Assembly: GCF_001856685.1 (NCBI RefSeq) | Contig: NZ_CP017812.1 | Coordinates: forward strand, 248,001 to 312,000 | Source of the DNA: Boudabousia tangfeifanii | GTDB lineage: Bacteria; Actinomycetota; Actinomycetes; Actinomycetales; Actinomycetaceae | DNA length: 64,000 bases | Direction of reading: 5' to 3' | Shown here: one piece after another, positions 16,650-26,000 of the stretch | Layout: each line of letters opens with the position of its first letter | Numbering within the stretch: position 1 is the first letter of the stretch | The notes under the pieces: generated by a model | Seen by the model: the letters and a program-made list of their open reading frames with translations, nothing else | Database searches by the model: none | Told to the model about the DNA's origin: nothing | Position numbers and translations under genes: made by a program

Positions 16650-19412
16650 TTAGCTGAGGTTGGTGGACATGGTCGATAGGCCGGTGTTCTTGTAGCTTGA
16701 CCAGGAGACTCTGCCGCCTCCGATGTCGTGGACTTCTTGGACCCAGCCCTTGTTCAGATAGGTGATGAGGTGGTTGACCCGCATAATCACCTCACTAAGG
16801 CGCTTGGTGATCTGGGTGACCGAGTACAGGTTGTTATCTGTCACTAGGAACAGTGCGCCGTTGGAGAAGGCGACCTGGGAATGAGTGTTCTCGCTACACC
16901 AAGCCGGCAGCATCGTGCGGTTAACGGTCGAATCAAGTAGTTTGATCCCACGCTTACCCGTTGTCATCACCTTGTTGCCACCCAGGTGCAGATCCACGCC
17001 CAGGTGCAAACCCCTAGCGCCCATCACTGAGCCCTTCGGGTCAAGAGTGAGGAGCACGAAGTGGTCATCAGACCCGGCCCCATACGTCCACGCCGCATAA
17101 GAAGCATCCTTGGACAGCATGGTGTTGAGGCCCTTGACGCTCTCAGGCTTGTTCTTAAAACCAGCCTCACCGATTTGTCCGATGAACTTTGTCCCGTAAT
17201 AAAACTGCAAGCCCATCGAAGAGACTTTGCCCGTCAGGGTGTTGCCGTTGTACCAACGAATCTCGGTAGGACTAATACGGATTGAAGATGACCACCCCGA
17301 TAAGCCAACTTGGATAGCATTCGTTGCGAGCTTATCGGCCGTAATAGTCCTAGCAGCGATACGCGAAGCAGACAGCGTGCCGGTGGTGATCTTGCCAGCA
17401 TCCAAGGAAGCAATTTTCGCGGAAGTAATCGCGGCATCCTTGATCATCGCACTGGTGATAAACCCATTGCGGATGGTGAGCTTCTCCGAAGTAATGCTTC
17501 CTGCCCGGATACGACCGGCATCGAGGTAGCCTGTCCTGATTTTGCCCGCATCCAGGGACGCGATTTTCGCGTTGTCGATCGAAGCGTCTTTGATCATCGC
17601 CCCCGTGATTACTGCCTGGTCAATGGTGGTTTGACCGGTGATGTGAACCTTGGCCCCATCAATCAAAATCCCCTCGGTGGAGATGTTGATTTGGTTGATG
17701 ACCTTCTCTTTTTCCACCCTTAGGTTCACAGCATCAGAAAGTTGGGTGATAGAAGATCTGGCCCCTTGGATGAGGCTGCCGACTACTACCTGGTAGTCCT
17801 CTAAGTGCTGGGCGTTCTCGGCTGCTTTATCAACTGCTTCTTGAGCTTTGACAGTAGCGAGTTTTGTTTCTCTTGCTACTTGACGCACACGAGCTTTAGC
17901 TTCACTACCAGACTTAGCTGCCTCATCAGCCACCCCCTTTACCTGGGAAACCACTACTTCAGCATTATCTAGACGCCACTTAGCTTCCTCCCACGTCAAA
18001 TCCGTCGAGATGGGATACCAGTCGTAACGGTTATTGACCTGCTTGTAGATCCAAATCTCCTGCTTCTCACCATTCGTTTTGAACCACACGTCACCCGGCT
18101 GCGGATCCTTAGGGGTATCGGTGCCGTAGTGGTTGCGGTTTTTACCATTCGCCGCCACCAACGCCTCATCCACACGCCCCGACAAACCCGAAACGCTACT
18201 GAATGCTTGGTCAGCCCTCGCCATAGCATTACCAGCCACGGTAGTGACCGCTCCGGCTTGGGCAGAGGCATCTAGGGCAGCGCCCATCGCGTTTCCTGCT
18301 ACCGCCATGGCCCTAGTAGCTTGGTTGGTAATCTTTGGGGCGAAGGAACCCAGCGTCACCTGCAGGTACCCTTCAGTGAGGGGGTTGTATTGGTAGGCCA
18401 CCACCCGCGCCGACACATCCACCCCAGCGTCCAGGTCTTTGACCGTGACCACGTCACCGATTGCCACGGTCTCTAAGGCACGCAGATGGGCATACTCCTT
18501 AGTTATGGCGAGGTCGACTAGGTTCACGCTCCAGGTTCGAGTTGGCTCATCAATGCGACGGAGCGTGAACTGTTCCTTGGCTGCCCGTCGTAGTGCTGCT
18601 TCGGCCTGTTTGGGTGGTAGTGCATCCTCAGCGCTGGCTCCGTTTGGGGTGGCGGTGGATTTGATGTGATCAAACTTCACCACCGCAATACGGGGGTGAG
18701 GGTATTGGCCAAGTTTTCTCGAGTCGACCCATTTCTCCGGAAGCATCAGCCCATCAAACCCGACCGGCACGATGCGGGTGACCACTGTTGAGTAGTCCAC
18801 TGACGCGGTCATGGACAGCAGGTTCTTACCTGCCCGGATTTGCACCCCGTTATCGCTACCGCGCCTGGCAACTAAAGAGAGGTGGGTGTTGTTGCGGATT
18901 AGCTCCCCACCCCAGCGGTTCACGATCCCGTTATCAAGGTCGGGGTCCATCAGGACTGATGCCACAGACACCCTAACGAGGCGGGCTGAGGCACGAGCAC
19001 TCAGGTTGCTGGTTGCGGTGAACGGGTGCTTAAACTGCGCCCCAGCAAGGACGCGCCTTAGTGCGCCGTTTGCGTCTTCGCCCACAAGGTTGGTATCCAT
19101 CAAAAGGTTTGCAGCCAAGTCATAAAACACATGCTGCGCCGTCACATGCACCTGGTGGTGTTCGTTGGTCTGAAGGTGGTGGATGCGGAAAAACTGGCCC
19201 CCAAATACTGGTGCTGGGCAGCGCACCAGGTTCCCCACCCGCAACGATGACGCTCCTCGTGCGGTGAGTGGGTAGTCAAACTCCAAGCAGAAAGCGCCAC
19301 CGAGCTCTTCAGTCACCACCGGGTTGATGATCTGGGCATCAAGGACGGCTAAGCCGTTGTCTGTCGTGACGTCCGTTTTGGGAACAGCGTTTGCGGGGTG
19401 TGTGGTGATCAT
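16650..19412 (-). CDS. Tail spike/minor structural protein (Tal-type, Prophage_tail)
   Basis: This 920-residue tail-tip protein would contact the host surface. Residues 1-360 match the prophage tail endopeptidase/minor structural family (GGAFCLEFDYPLTARG, GGQFFRIHHL). A coiled-coil region follows (about 370-560), then repeated beta-type segments ending in AKIASLDAGKI (residues about 600-710), and a C-terminal region with tryptophans that is probably receptor-binding. The start MITTHP is chosen because its ATG overlaps the Dit stop (ATGA) and GGTGGAG lies just ahead. Confidence 0.88.
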   Translation of the reverse strand: MITTHPANAVPKTDVTTDNGLAVLDAQIINPVVTEELGGAFCLEFDYPLTARGASSLRVGNLVRCPAPVFGGQFFRIHHLQTNEHHQVHVTAQHVFYDLAANLLMDTNLVGEDANGALRRVLAGAQFKHPFTATSNLSARASARLVRVSVASVLMDPDLDNGIVNRWGGELIRNNTHLSLVARRGSDNGVQIRAGKNLLSMTASVDYSTVVTRIVPVGFDGLMLPEKWVDSRKLGQYPHPRIAVVKFDHIKSTATPNGASAEDALPPKQAEAALRRAAKEQFTLRRIDEPTRTWSVNLVDLAITKEYAHLRALETVAIGDVVTVKDLDAGVDVSARVVAYQYNPLTEGYLQVTLGSFAPKITNQATRAMAVAGNAMGAALDASAQAGAVTTVAGNAMARADQAFSSVSGLSGRVDEALVAANGKNRNHYGTDTPKDPQPGDVWFKTNGEKQEIWIYKQVNNRYDWYPISTDLTWEEAKWRLDNAEVVVSQVKGVADEAAKSGSEAKARVRQVARETKLATVKAQEAVDKAAENAQHLEDYQVVVGSLIQGARSSITQLSDAVNLRVEKEKVINQINISTEGILIDGAKVHITGQTTIDQAVITGAMIKDASIDNAKIASLDAGKIRTGYLDAGRIRAGSITSEKLTIRNGFITSAMIKDAAITSAKIASLDAGKITTGTLSASRIAARTITADKLATNAIQVGLSGWSSSIRISPTEIRWYNGNTLTGKVSSMGLQFYYGTKFIGQIGEAGFKNKPESVKGLNTMLSKDASYAAWTYGAGSDDHFVLLTLDPKGSVMGARGLHLGVDLHLGGNKVMTTGKRGIKLLDSTVNRTMLPAWCSENTHSQVAFSNGALFLVTDNNLYSVTQITKRLSEVIMRVNHLITYLNKGWVQEVHDIGGGRVSWSSYKNTGLSTMSTNLS

Positions 19413-20095
19413 TGGTTTCTCCACCTAGGTTCAATGACAAGCTGGCTAATTCCAGGTCCGAGCTGCACATACGATTTCCCTGGACGGATGGTCGGGAATG
19501 GGCCTGTCATGTTTTGGTTTTGCGCCACATTGCCCTTCCGGCACTCCATCAGCGCGGAGTCGATGGTGAGTTGGTCGGAGTCGATTTTCAGATCCACCCG
19601 GTATCCGTTGGTCTCAAAAAACACCCTGCCACTGCCGTAGACCGTGAAGACCGGACGAGCAACAGCATTACCGGGGTTAGTGATGTTCCCGCTCTTGGTC
19701 AGCACGATGCGGTCGGCTTTGGTGAGGTAGGCGAAGGGATCGCAAAGGAGGGTGGCTTGGAACTGACCCATCATCGGAGACACCCTCACCAACTCAGTAA
19801 GGGTGGTGCTTTTGACCTGGTAGAACACGCCTGTGTCATGGCGGAAAGCAATCCGCTTCGCGTTTGACAACGCGGTGATGGCTATGCGCCATGACCCCAT
19901 CACATCACGGCTCCGGATGATCAGGTCGAGGGTGATGACCCGGTCATTCCACCCTTGCTCGCGCGTCAACGTGCCTTCACGTCCGGGAACCACGATCTGC
20001 TCCACCACCCGTCCCGCTGGACTCAGTTTCACTGGAGAAGCCAGGTGCAGGTTCAGGTCCCGACGCGCCTGAATGGTTCCATCCAACGTAAACAC
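19409..20095 (-). CDS. Distal tail protein (Dit)
   Basis: This 228-residue protein begins at GTG after GAAGGTGATTTCCA. It fits the siphovirus distal tail family, which forms the hub between tail tube and tip. Supporting features are the N-terminal GREGTLTREQGWNDRVITLDL-type segment (residues about 38-60), the LLCDPFAYLTKADR motif and its place between tape measure and spike genes. Confidence 0.85.
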   Translation of the reverse strand: MFTLDGTIQARRDLNLHLASPVKLSPAGRVVEQIVVPGREGTLTREQGWNDRVITLDLIIRSRDVMGSWRIAITALSNAKRIAFRHDTGVFYQVKSTTLTELVRVSPMMGQFQATLLCDPFAYLTKADRIVLTKSGNITNPGNAVARPVFTVYGSGRVFFETNGYRVDLKIDSDQLTIDSALMECRKGNVAQNQNMTGPFPTIRPGKSYVQLGPGISQLVIEPRWRNQ

Positions 20096-20132
20096 TGGAA
20101 ATCACCTTCTTTCAGATAGAACGCAGTAACCA

Positions 20133-22808
20133 CTAACTGATGGCAAGTAGCGGGTTGCGCCGGGCTAGTCCCGCCAGACTGGTATCGATGCGGGGTGCGA
20201 GGCGGCCGACCAGGGTGCCGTCATCAAGCACCACCCGAATATCCATACCCTTGAGCATCGAAGGCACAACCGCCTCCACCACAGAGCGCACACCATCACT
20301 CGAAAGGCCAGCATTGGTACTGGCTGATGTTGTTGGAGCAGCCAACTCCTTGCTTACCTGGTCGAGGTGAGCGAATTGCGCCTGGGTCTTGACATCGATT
20401 GGCACGTCCAGGCCTTCGGTGAGGTCGGCGAACGCGGCGTCGATATCAGAGGCCATTTCGTTGGCGGCTTTGGTGGCGCGCGCTGCGTTGTCGTCGATGC
20501 CGGAGGCGAGGCCTCGGGCGAGCATTTCACCGGCCCACGCCATCTTCCGGCTGGGTGAGTGGATACCGAAGAAGCTGGTGATTCCATCCCAAATGGATGA
20601 TGCCCAAGATGAGACTTGGTTCCATAGCCATCCGGCTAGGCCTTGGATGCCGTTCCACAAGCCCCGCACCAGATTCCCACCCACACTCACCATCTGGGAC
20701 ACGCCCTGCCCAAACGCCGATACGATCCCAGAAACAATCTGCGGAATCGCGGAGACGATCGTGGAAATGATCGTTGGCAGATTGCGGATGAGGGAGGTCA
20801 GTAGGGTGACGCCCATCATCATCAGCTGCGGAATATGGCTACTGATCGCGTTCAGCACCGAGCTGATGATTCTAGGGACGGCGGAGATGATGGTGGTGAT
20901 GATCGTCGGCAACGCCTGGATCAATGCAACGAACAGTTTGATGCCAGCGTCAATGAGCAGAGGCAGTGCTCCGAGGACGGCGTTGATGATCGCATCGATA
21001 ATCTGCGGCAACGCCGCCACAATCGTCTCAATGATCGTCGGCAGGGCCTCCACTAAGGAGGTGAGTAGGGTGATTCCGGCTTCGATGAGCTGCGGAATCG
21101 CACCCACCAAAAACTCCAACAGTGACTCAATGAGCGTTGGTAGTGCTTCGATAAGGACCGGGATTGCTTCGATAATGCCCTGGGCCAAACCCGTCACCAA
21201 CTGCAGTGCCGCATCAAGCAGCAACGGCAGATTGTCAATCAAGGCCTGGACGATCCCGACGATTGCTGCAATAGCAGCCGGAATCAACTCGGGTAGTGCC
21301 TCACCAATACCGGAGGCCAACGTGGCGACCATGGTCGCGGCCGCCGTCGTGAGCTCGGGCAGCAACTGCAGGATCCCTTGGATGAGGGCGATGAGTAGTC
21401 CGGTTGCGGCCTCGGTAATCGCAGGCAAAGCCTGAATCAAACCATCAGCCAAACTGGTGACAATCCGCAACGCCGCATCCAAGAAGGCAGGCAACTGTTC
21501 GCTGATGAAGGCGAGGGCTTCTTGGATGACCTGACCCAAAGCGGTGATCAGCCCATCCACACCATCCTTCTCAAACGCCTCCGAGAGAGCGCTTACCCAG
21601 CCGTTGACCATTGGCATCACCGAGCCCGAGAGCATTTCGGTCAGCCCACCGGCCAACTGGCCTTTGAGGTTGGCGACGCCATCTTGAAGTGTGGAGAGTT
21701 GCCCGTTGAAGGTTTTGGACTGATTCTCCATCGCCCCATAAAAACGCCCACCCTCAGCCGTAGCACTCTCAAAAGCCTGGGCGACCATCTCCGCTGAGAT
21801 AGCGCCCTTACTCATCTCCTCCTTGAGCTCACCAATACTCTTGCCGGTCTTACGGGAGATTTCCTCCAAAGGGTTGAAGCCAGCATTGATCATCTGCATC
21901 AAATCCTGGCCCGTGAGCTTGCCAGCAGAGGAGACCTGAGCAAACGCCAAAGACAGCGAAGAAAACTTCTCCTTATCGCCCTGGGCCACATCCCCAAGCA
22001 TCCCCATGTACTTTTGCGCGTCCTGGGCGCTGATACCAAAAGACATGAGGGTGCGGGTCGCATCAGCCAAATCCTGCATGCCATAAGGCGTGGAGGCGGC
22101 TTTGGCTTTGAGGTCGGCGACGAGTTGGTGGGCTTTGGCCTCATCACCGAGCATCGTAGTGAACGAGGCGGTGTAGGACTCCATCGTCGCGTTGTACTGG
22201 ATGCCATCTTTCATTGCGTCAACGAACCCGCGCCCTACGGCTTTGATCGCGCTGCCGATGGCGTTAACACTCGCAACGATTGCCTCACTAGCAAGGTTGG
22301 CTTTGAGCACGTCACCGAAGGAGAGGGCTTTCTTGCCGCTTGAGTCCATCTCGTCACCGAGATCATCAACTGCCGTCTCTAGGCGGCCGGTGTCTTTGGC
22401 TGCGTCCCGTGCGTCATCTCCAGCATCATCAGCATTGTCGCCGAAGGTGTTGAGGGCTTTGTTGTTGTCCTCCAACTCGCCCTCAAGGTCAGCCAACGCC
22501 GCCTTCGCATTATTCAACTGGGTTTGCCAGGCCAGGGTGCGCCGGTCAGTCTCCCCGAAGTTCGTGGCCGCGTTTTTCAGGGCGGCTTCGAGGGTGTTGA
22601 TCTTGTCCCGCTGAGCGCTGATTTGCTCTGCCAACACTTTGCCTTTAGCAGCGTACTTGGCCTGAGCATCATCAGAGCGTTTGAACTGGGCATCCACCAG
22701 TTTCATCTCAGAGCCGAGCACGCGGAAGGACGCGTTGATCTCGGTGATAGCGCGTTTGAACTCCCGCTCACCCTGGAGTGCGATTTTTAGTCCGAAATCT
22801 TCAGCCAT
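20133..22808 (-). CDS. Tail tape measure protein
   Basis: This 891-residue protein sets tail length and is ejected with the DNA. An N-terminal coiled coil covers residues 1-165. The TMP domain lies at about 195-390 (TMLGDEAKAHQLVADLKAKA, TPYGMQDLADATRTLMSFG, GKLTGQDLMQMINAGFNPL). Then come over ten hydrophobic repeats of the form ALPTIIETIVAALPQIIDAI (about 430-700) and a Trp-containing turn (GWLWNQVSSWASSIWDGI). It is downstream of the G/GT chaperone genes as usual, with a plus-strand DsrE-like gene between. Confidence 0.95.
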   Translation of the reverse strand: MAEDFGLKIALQGEREFKRAITEINASFRVLGSEMKLVDAQFKRSDDAQAKYAAKGKVLAEQISAQRDKINTLEAALKNAATNFGETDRRTLAWQTQLNNAKAALADLEGELEDNNKALNTFGDNADDAGDDARDAAKDTGRLETAVDDLGDEMDSSGKKALSFGDVLKANLASEAIVASVNAIGSAIKAVGRGFVDAMKDGIQYNATMESYTASFTTMLGDEAKAHQLVADLKAKAASTPYGMQDLADATRTLMSFGISAQDAQKYMGMLGDVAQGDKEKFSSLSLAFAQVSSAGKLTGQDLMQMINAGFNPLEEISRKTGKSIGELKEEMSKGAISAEMVAQAFESATAEGGRFYGAMENQSKTFNGQLSTLQDGVANLKGQLAGGLTEMLSGSVMPMVNGWVSALSEAFEKDGVDGLITALGQVIQEALAFISEQLPAFLDAALRIVTSLADGLIQALPAITEAATGLLIALIQGILQLLPELTTAAATMVATLASGIGEALPELIPAAIAAIVGIVQALIDNLPLLLDAALQLVTGLAQGIIEAIPVLIEALPTLIESLLEFLVGAIPQLIEAGITLLTSLVEALPTIIETIVAALPQIIDAIINAVLGALPLLIDAGIKLFVALIQALPTIITTIISAVPRIISSVLNAISSHIPQLMMMGVTLLTSLIRNLPTIISTIVSAIPQIVSGIVSAFGQGVSQMVSVGGNLVRGLWNGIQGLAGWLWNQVSSWASSIWDGITSFFGIHSPSRKMAWAGEMLARGLASGIDDNAARATKAANEMASDIDAAFADLTEGLDVPIDVKTQAQFAHLDQVSKELAAPTTSASTNAGLSSDGVRSVVEAVVPSMLKGMDIRVVLDDGTLVGRLAPRIDTSLAGLARRNPLLAIS

Positions 22809-22875
22809 CAGGGTGTGCCTTTCTCTATTGAGTTTTCGCTGCGACTAGTACACGCGTTGTCGGTAGACTTGGTGA

Positions 22876-23211
22876 ATGAGCGAACCAAAGTATCTTTTGC
22901 ACGTCACCGAGGCAGATAAATGGCCTAGGGTGCTGAGCAATCTGGGAAATCTAACTGCCTTAGGGCTTGCAAGCCGCATCCGGGTAATGATTAACGGGAC
23001 TGCTATCTATGTAATCCAAGGAGATAACGACTGGACTCAGGCTATGCAGCAAGCATCTGAGGCAGGAGCAATCTTCGAGGTTTGCGAGAAGTCACTGATC
23101 AACCACGGAATCGATTTCAACTCAATTCCTAACTGGATTACTCCGATTTGGGCTGCAGTACCAGTCATCGCCGAACACGTTGCTGAGGGATACACCTACA
23201 TAAAGCCCTGA
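22876..23211 (+). CDS. DsrE/DsrF-like protein (prophage cargo gene)
   Basis: This 111-residue protein is on the plus strand, opposite to its neighbours. The alternating beta-alpha pattern (YLLHVTEADKWPRVLSNLGNL, IRVMINGTAIYVIQG, AIFEVCEKSLINHGI) fits the DsrE-like fold, with a cysteine (Cys79) where sulfurtransfer members carry one. Sitting between the tape measure and its chaperones, it looks like a moron with its own promoter. No partner genes (DsrF/H, TusE) are near, so sulfur transfer is unproven. Confidence 0.6.
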   Translation: MSEPKYLLHVTEADKWPRVLSNLGNLTALGLASRIRVMINGTAIYVIQGDNDWTQAMQQASEAGAIFEVCEKSLINHGIDFNSIPNWITPIWAAVPVIAEHVAEGYTYIKP

Positions 23212-23250
23212 CAAACTAAAGGTGCCATTAGTACAAACGCCTTCTATGGA

Positions 23251-23864
23251 TCAAACACCGTATGGGATGACGTCATCAATGAATGTCTCCCGCAAAGGGG
23301 TTGCGGTGCCGTTCATTTGGCGGTGACATTCGATGAGGTCGAGTAGGAGGCCGAGGGGCATGTGCCAGGTTTCCGCCTGCCCCAACCCGAGAACCGTGGT
23401 TCCCCAGTGGAGCAGGCGGATGAACGTGGCCTCATCACTGTCAGTTACTCGGCCTGCTGGTCTTTTCCCACCGGAGCCTCAGAGACAACCTCGCGCCGCG
23501 TGCCGTTGACCAGTGCCTGGGTGATGGCCTCACGGTAGTCCGCCAGGTCGGCAGGACAGGTTAAGAGCTCCACCAGGTCTTCGGTGAGCAGCTCCTGCTT
23601 GTCATCAGGATGAGCAAAGTTGTGGATCTGGACGCCCTGGTTAGCCAGCAGGGTGACGATCCAGATGATCTCACCCAAGGCTTGGTCCATGTCTTCACCC
23701 GTGAGGAGTTTTTCACCAAGCTGGTCTAGGCCGCCATAGCGGGCGGCAATCTTACGTGTTGCTCCCGTCGAGAGGACGAGGGTGTACTCACGCCCTGCGA
23801 TGGTGACGGTGGCGGTGCGGCCTTCTAGTGAAGGGTTTTCTAAGACGATGTTTTCAGTGCTCAT
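23251..23864 (-). CDS. Tail assembly chaperone GT fusion made by -1 frameshift
   Basis: Ribosomes that slip -1 at GGGAAAA (23463-23469) would extend the 139-residue G-type protein into the overlapping frame. The result is about 204 residues: 134 shared, then 70 that start RPAGRVTDSDEAT and end FIDDVIPYGV. The -1 frame is open from the slip site to the stop at 23251 and has no start codon with a ribosome binding site. This is the classic lambda G/GT arrangement, which uses GGGAAAG. The fusion recruits the tape measure protein and tail tube subunits. Confidence 0.85.
23445..23864 (-). CDS. Tail assembly chaperone G-type protein
   Basis: The in-frame product is 139 residues (MSTENIVLENPSLEGRTATV...), the size normal for the short chaperone. 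It begins at an ATG after AGGAGAACCTGAACCA, 22 bases past the major tail protein stop. It has a beta-rich N-terminus and a helical C-terminus (DLVELLTCPADLADYREAI). It keeps the tape measure protein soluble before tube polymerisation. Confidence 0.8.
   Translation of the reverse strand: MSTENIVLENPSLEGRTATVTIAGREYTLVLSTGATRKIAARYGGLDQLGEKLLTGEDMDQALGEIIWIVTLLANQGVQIHNFAHPDDKQELLTEDLVELLTCPADLADYREAITQALVNGTRREVVSEAPVGKDQQAE
23463..23469 (-). promoter_or_regulatory. -1 ribosomal slippery heptamer GGGAAAA
   Basis: In the G frame the codons read GTG GGA AAA GAC, so the heptamer G GGA AAA has the canonical X XXY YYZ form. It lies 15 bases before the G stop codon. Confidence 0.85.
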
Positions 23865-23886
23865 TGGTTCAGGTTCTCCTTCTCAT

Positions 23887-24477
23887 TCAGGCTTTGGACG
23901 GTAGAGAAGGCTCGTAAACCTTCGTGTACCACTCTTTGATAGTGGCCGGTTTCGCCCCGGCAGTGTCTTCGGTGGCTTCGGCTTTCCACGGGTGTAGGCC
24001 GTTCTTCTCGGCCTTATTACGTCGCATGATCGTCCCCTCAATCGAAGGGGTCGCAAAGCTAATCGAATCGCCCTTGGTATTGAGGGATGTGGCTGGTGGT
24101 GCGAACTTGACGCGGTAGAGCCAGAAATACGTGTATTTGCCGTTTGAGCGGCGGGCGCGGAATGCGATCGCGACTGGCTTGGCCCCATCCTCACTTGTGG
24201 CGACTAGGACCTTGTTGTCATCGAGGGTGCAGCCGGTTAGTTCAGCTGCGACCTCGGGCTTGAGATCATCAATGCCCAGGGTGAGGGTGCCGGATTTGAA
24301 CTCCTTGACCACCTCACTAGCCCCGTCGTCGGCATAGAGGATGGCTTCTGCCAGTTCGACAGATAACTCTGCGGAGATGGCTTTAGCTAGGGGTTTGGGG
24401 GTGGCGTAGGTTTCTTCCCCTTCGGGGTTTTCGGTGATGGTTGCGTAGTAGAGCTTGTCAAGACCAATCGTGGCCAT
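23887..24477 (-). CDS. Major tail protein (phi13/TP901-1-like)
   Basis: This 196-residue tail tube subunit starts at an ATG after AGGAGGCATTCCC. The N-terminus MATIGLDKLYYATITENPEGEET (first 20 residues typical) and the phrase LTLGIDDLKPEVAAELTG match the TIGR01603-type phi13 major tail family. It stands between the head-tail joining genes and the chaperones, as expected. Confidence 0.88.
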   Translation of the reverse strand: MATIGLDKLYYATITENPEGEETYATPKPLAKAISAELSVELAEAILYADDGASEVVKEFKSGTLTLGIDDLKPEVAAELTGCTLDDNKVLVATSEDGAKPVAIAFRARRSNGKYTYFWLYRVKFAPPATSLNTKGDSISFATPSIEGTIMRRNKAEKNGLHPWKAEATEDTAGAKPATIKEWYTKVYEPSLPSKA

Positions 24478-24527
24478 GGGAATGCCTCCTAAAAAGGTTT
24501 TTGAGTGGATATGGGAAGACCCCCGTA

Positions 24528-24875
24528 CTAGTGGGGGTCAGTGGTGAGTGCGACTTCAACGGCGTAGTGGTGGTAACCAGTCTCGGGGTCGTGGCCGATG
24601 TAGCGGCGCTCAGTAATCGTCAGGTCTTTTTGGCGTAAGAGCGGTAGGAGCCGGTGGACTAGGGGCAGGTAGTTTTCTTGGCTGAACAGGTTGATTCTGA
24701 CGTATTGGATTTCGACGCTGGGAGTGTTATCTGCGTGTAGGTCGTAGATGTCCACTAGGGGTAGTAGGACGGCGTAGTCGCTTGCCGGTAGTGCTGGCCA
24801 GGTGCCGGTGAACACTTGGAGTCCCAGGCGCTGAAAGACACCAACGAGGATTTCAAGGCACTCCACCACTATCAC
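24528..24875 (-). CDS. Tail completion/terminator-like protein (DUF806-like)
   Basis: This 115-residue protein is the last of four small head-tail joining genes and overlaps its neighbour by 4 bases (ATGA). The pattern LEILVGVFQRLGLQVFTGTWP, YAVLLPLVDIYDLHADNTPS and FSQENYLPLVHRLLPLLRQK suits tail terminator proteins of the gpU/DUF806 type. Call is based mainly on order. Confidence 0.6.
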   Translation of the reverse strand: MIVVECLEILVGVFQRLGLQVFTGTWPALPASDYAVLLPLVDIYDLHADNTPSVEIQYVRINLFSQENYLPLVHRLLPLLRQKDLTITERRYIGHDPETGYHHYAVEVALTTDPH

Positions 24876-25303
24876 CTGCCCTTCATCCGGTTTTGCAGGA
24901 CATGTTTCATTGCCTCAAGGCACGCCCGCCGACTCGAGGCACGCGCGGGGCGCAGGAACGGGCGGGGCGTTTGCCCGGCCTTGCCGTATTCGAGGACGTT
25001 GGCGATCAGTGCGTTGGGTCTGCCGTCGCGTCGGTTTTCGGTGAACCCGACTTTTACGTTGTGATCCCCCTTGCGGTCCACTTTCGCAGGAGACAAACCC
25101 AAAGCGCCCAGCAACTGCCCCGTAGAGCGGGACTTACCCTTCGTGCCAGAACCGATTGCGCCGCTCAGGTTGGCCCGGACCCGTTCTTCTACGACCCGTC
25201 CGCCGGCTGTGACGGCCTCGTCGGCAATCTCGGGCATGGCTGTGGTCAGGTGAGCGAATTGTTCAAGGGTTTTGGTAGGCATCTTGATTTGCGTTCTAGC
25301 CAC
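24872..25303 (-). CDS. HK97 gp10-like head-tail joining protein
   Basis: The product is 143 residues from a GTG preceded by GGGAGGTGCATC; longer upstream starts would overlap the previous gene too far. GGRVVEERVRANLSG, KVGFTENRRDGRPNALIANV and LEYGKAGQTPRPFLRPA are typical of the gp10 family. It overlaps the upstream closure gene by 8 bases. Confidence 0.85.
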   Translation of the reverse strand: MARTQIKMPTKTLEQFAHLTTAMPEIADEAVTAGGRVVEERVRANLSGAIGSGTKGKSRSTGQLLGALGLSPAKVDRKGDHNVKVGFTENRRDGRPNALIANVLEYGKAGQTPRPFLRPARASSRRACLEAMKHVLQNRMKGR

Positions 25304-25628
25304 GATGCACCTCCCTCTTAAGGAACAAGACCAGGTAGCGGCCCCTGCCTTTGACGTTTTCAATGCCCGTAATCGTGAATGGCTTGTCATCGACAATGAC
25401 TTTTTGGCCTGTGACCGGGACGTGGTGTGGTTGGGTGCGGATCCGTGCGATTGCGTCTACTTGTTCGAATCCGGCCAGGTGTGCCCAGCGGGTGGTGGCA
25501 GAACGCTCCTCGAATACCCCACGACAGGTAAAACCCGCTAGGGCAGGTTTCGTGTGGAAGCCCTGGCGGTCACTGTTCACCATGTCGTCAACAAACAACA
25601 GTTCAGTTCGAAGTAGCCCAAGTCCCAT
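25296..25628 (-). CDS. Head closure/head-tail adaptor protein
   Basis: The product is about 110 residues. The ATG at 25628 is favoured over the GTG at 25631 because GGAAGG lies 8 bases ahead. It has a beta-strand-rich composition (FTCRGVFEER, DAIARIRTQPHHVPVTGQKV, GRYLVLFLKRE). Position three in the four-gene connector block and size fit a head closure protein. Confidence 0.6.
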   Translation of the reverse strand: MGLGLLRTELLFVDDMVNSDRQGFHTKPALAGFTCRGVFEERSATTRWAHLAGFEQVDAIARIRTQPHHVPVTGQKVIVDDKPFTITGIENVKGRGRYLVLFLKREVHRG

Positions 25629-25631
25629 CAC

Positions 25632-25961
25632 TCATACCTTCCAGTCCCTGTCGAGAATTAGTAGTCGGTTGACGGCTTCCCATACGCGGGCGGCTGCGTG
25701 CGTGTTATCAGCGAAAAACCCGCCGGTTGACCCGTCCCTGGATTCGTAGAAGTGGGTGGCCAGCATGATCACCGCACGGTATGTGGACTCCGACAACGGG
25801 TGATTCTCATAGTGGCCTGGGACCAGGTGTTGGTAGGAGGTGGCGTAGTCCAGTCCCGCCTGAATCAACTCACCCAAAAGTTCATCATCTTGGCTGTGCT
25901 CAAGCACCAGGTTCGCCTTGAGGGCCTCGATGAACTGGGCTTGGTTAAACGCGCGTGCCAT
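25632..25961 (-). CDS. Head-tail connector, gp6-like
   Basis: This 109-residue helical protein follows the capsid gene by 39 bases. LIQAGLDYATSYQH, STYRAVIMLATHFYESRDGS and AAARVWEAVNRLLILDR match the HK97 gp6/phage QLRG DNA-packaging family that forms the connector ring under the portal. Confidence 0.82.
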   Translation of the reverse strand: MARAFNQAQFIEALKANLVLEHSQDDELLGELIQAGLDYATSYQHLVPGHYENHPLSESTYRAVIMLATHFYESRDGSTGGFFADNTHAAARVWEAVNRLLILDRDWKV

Positions 25962-26000
25962 GGCTTTACGCCACCCCCTTCTCCAACACTTGGCAGTGGA

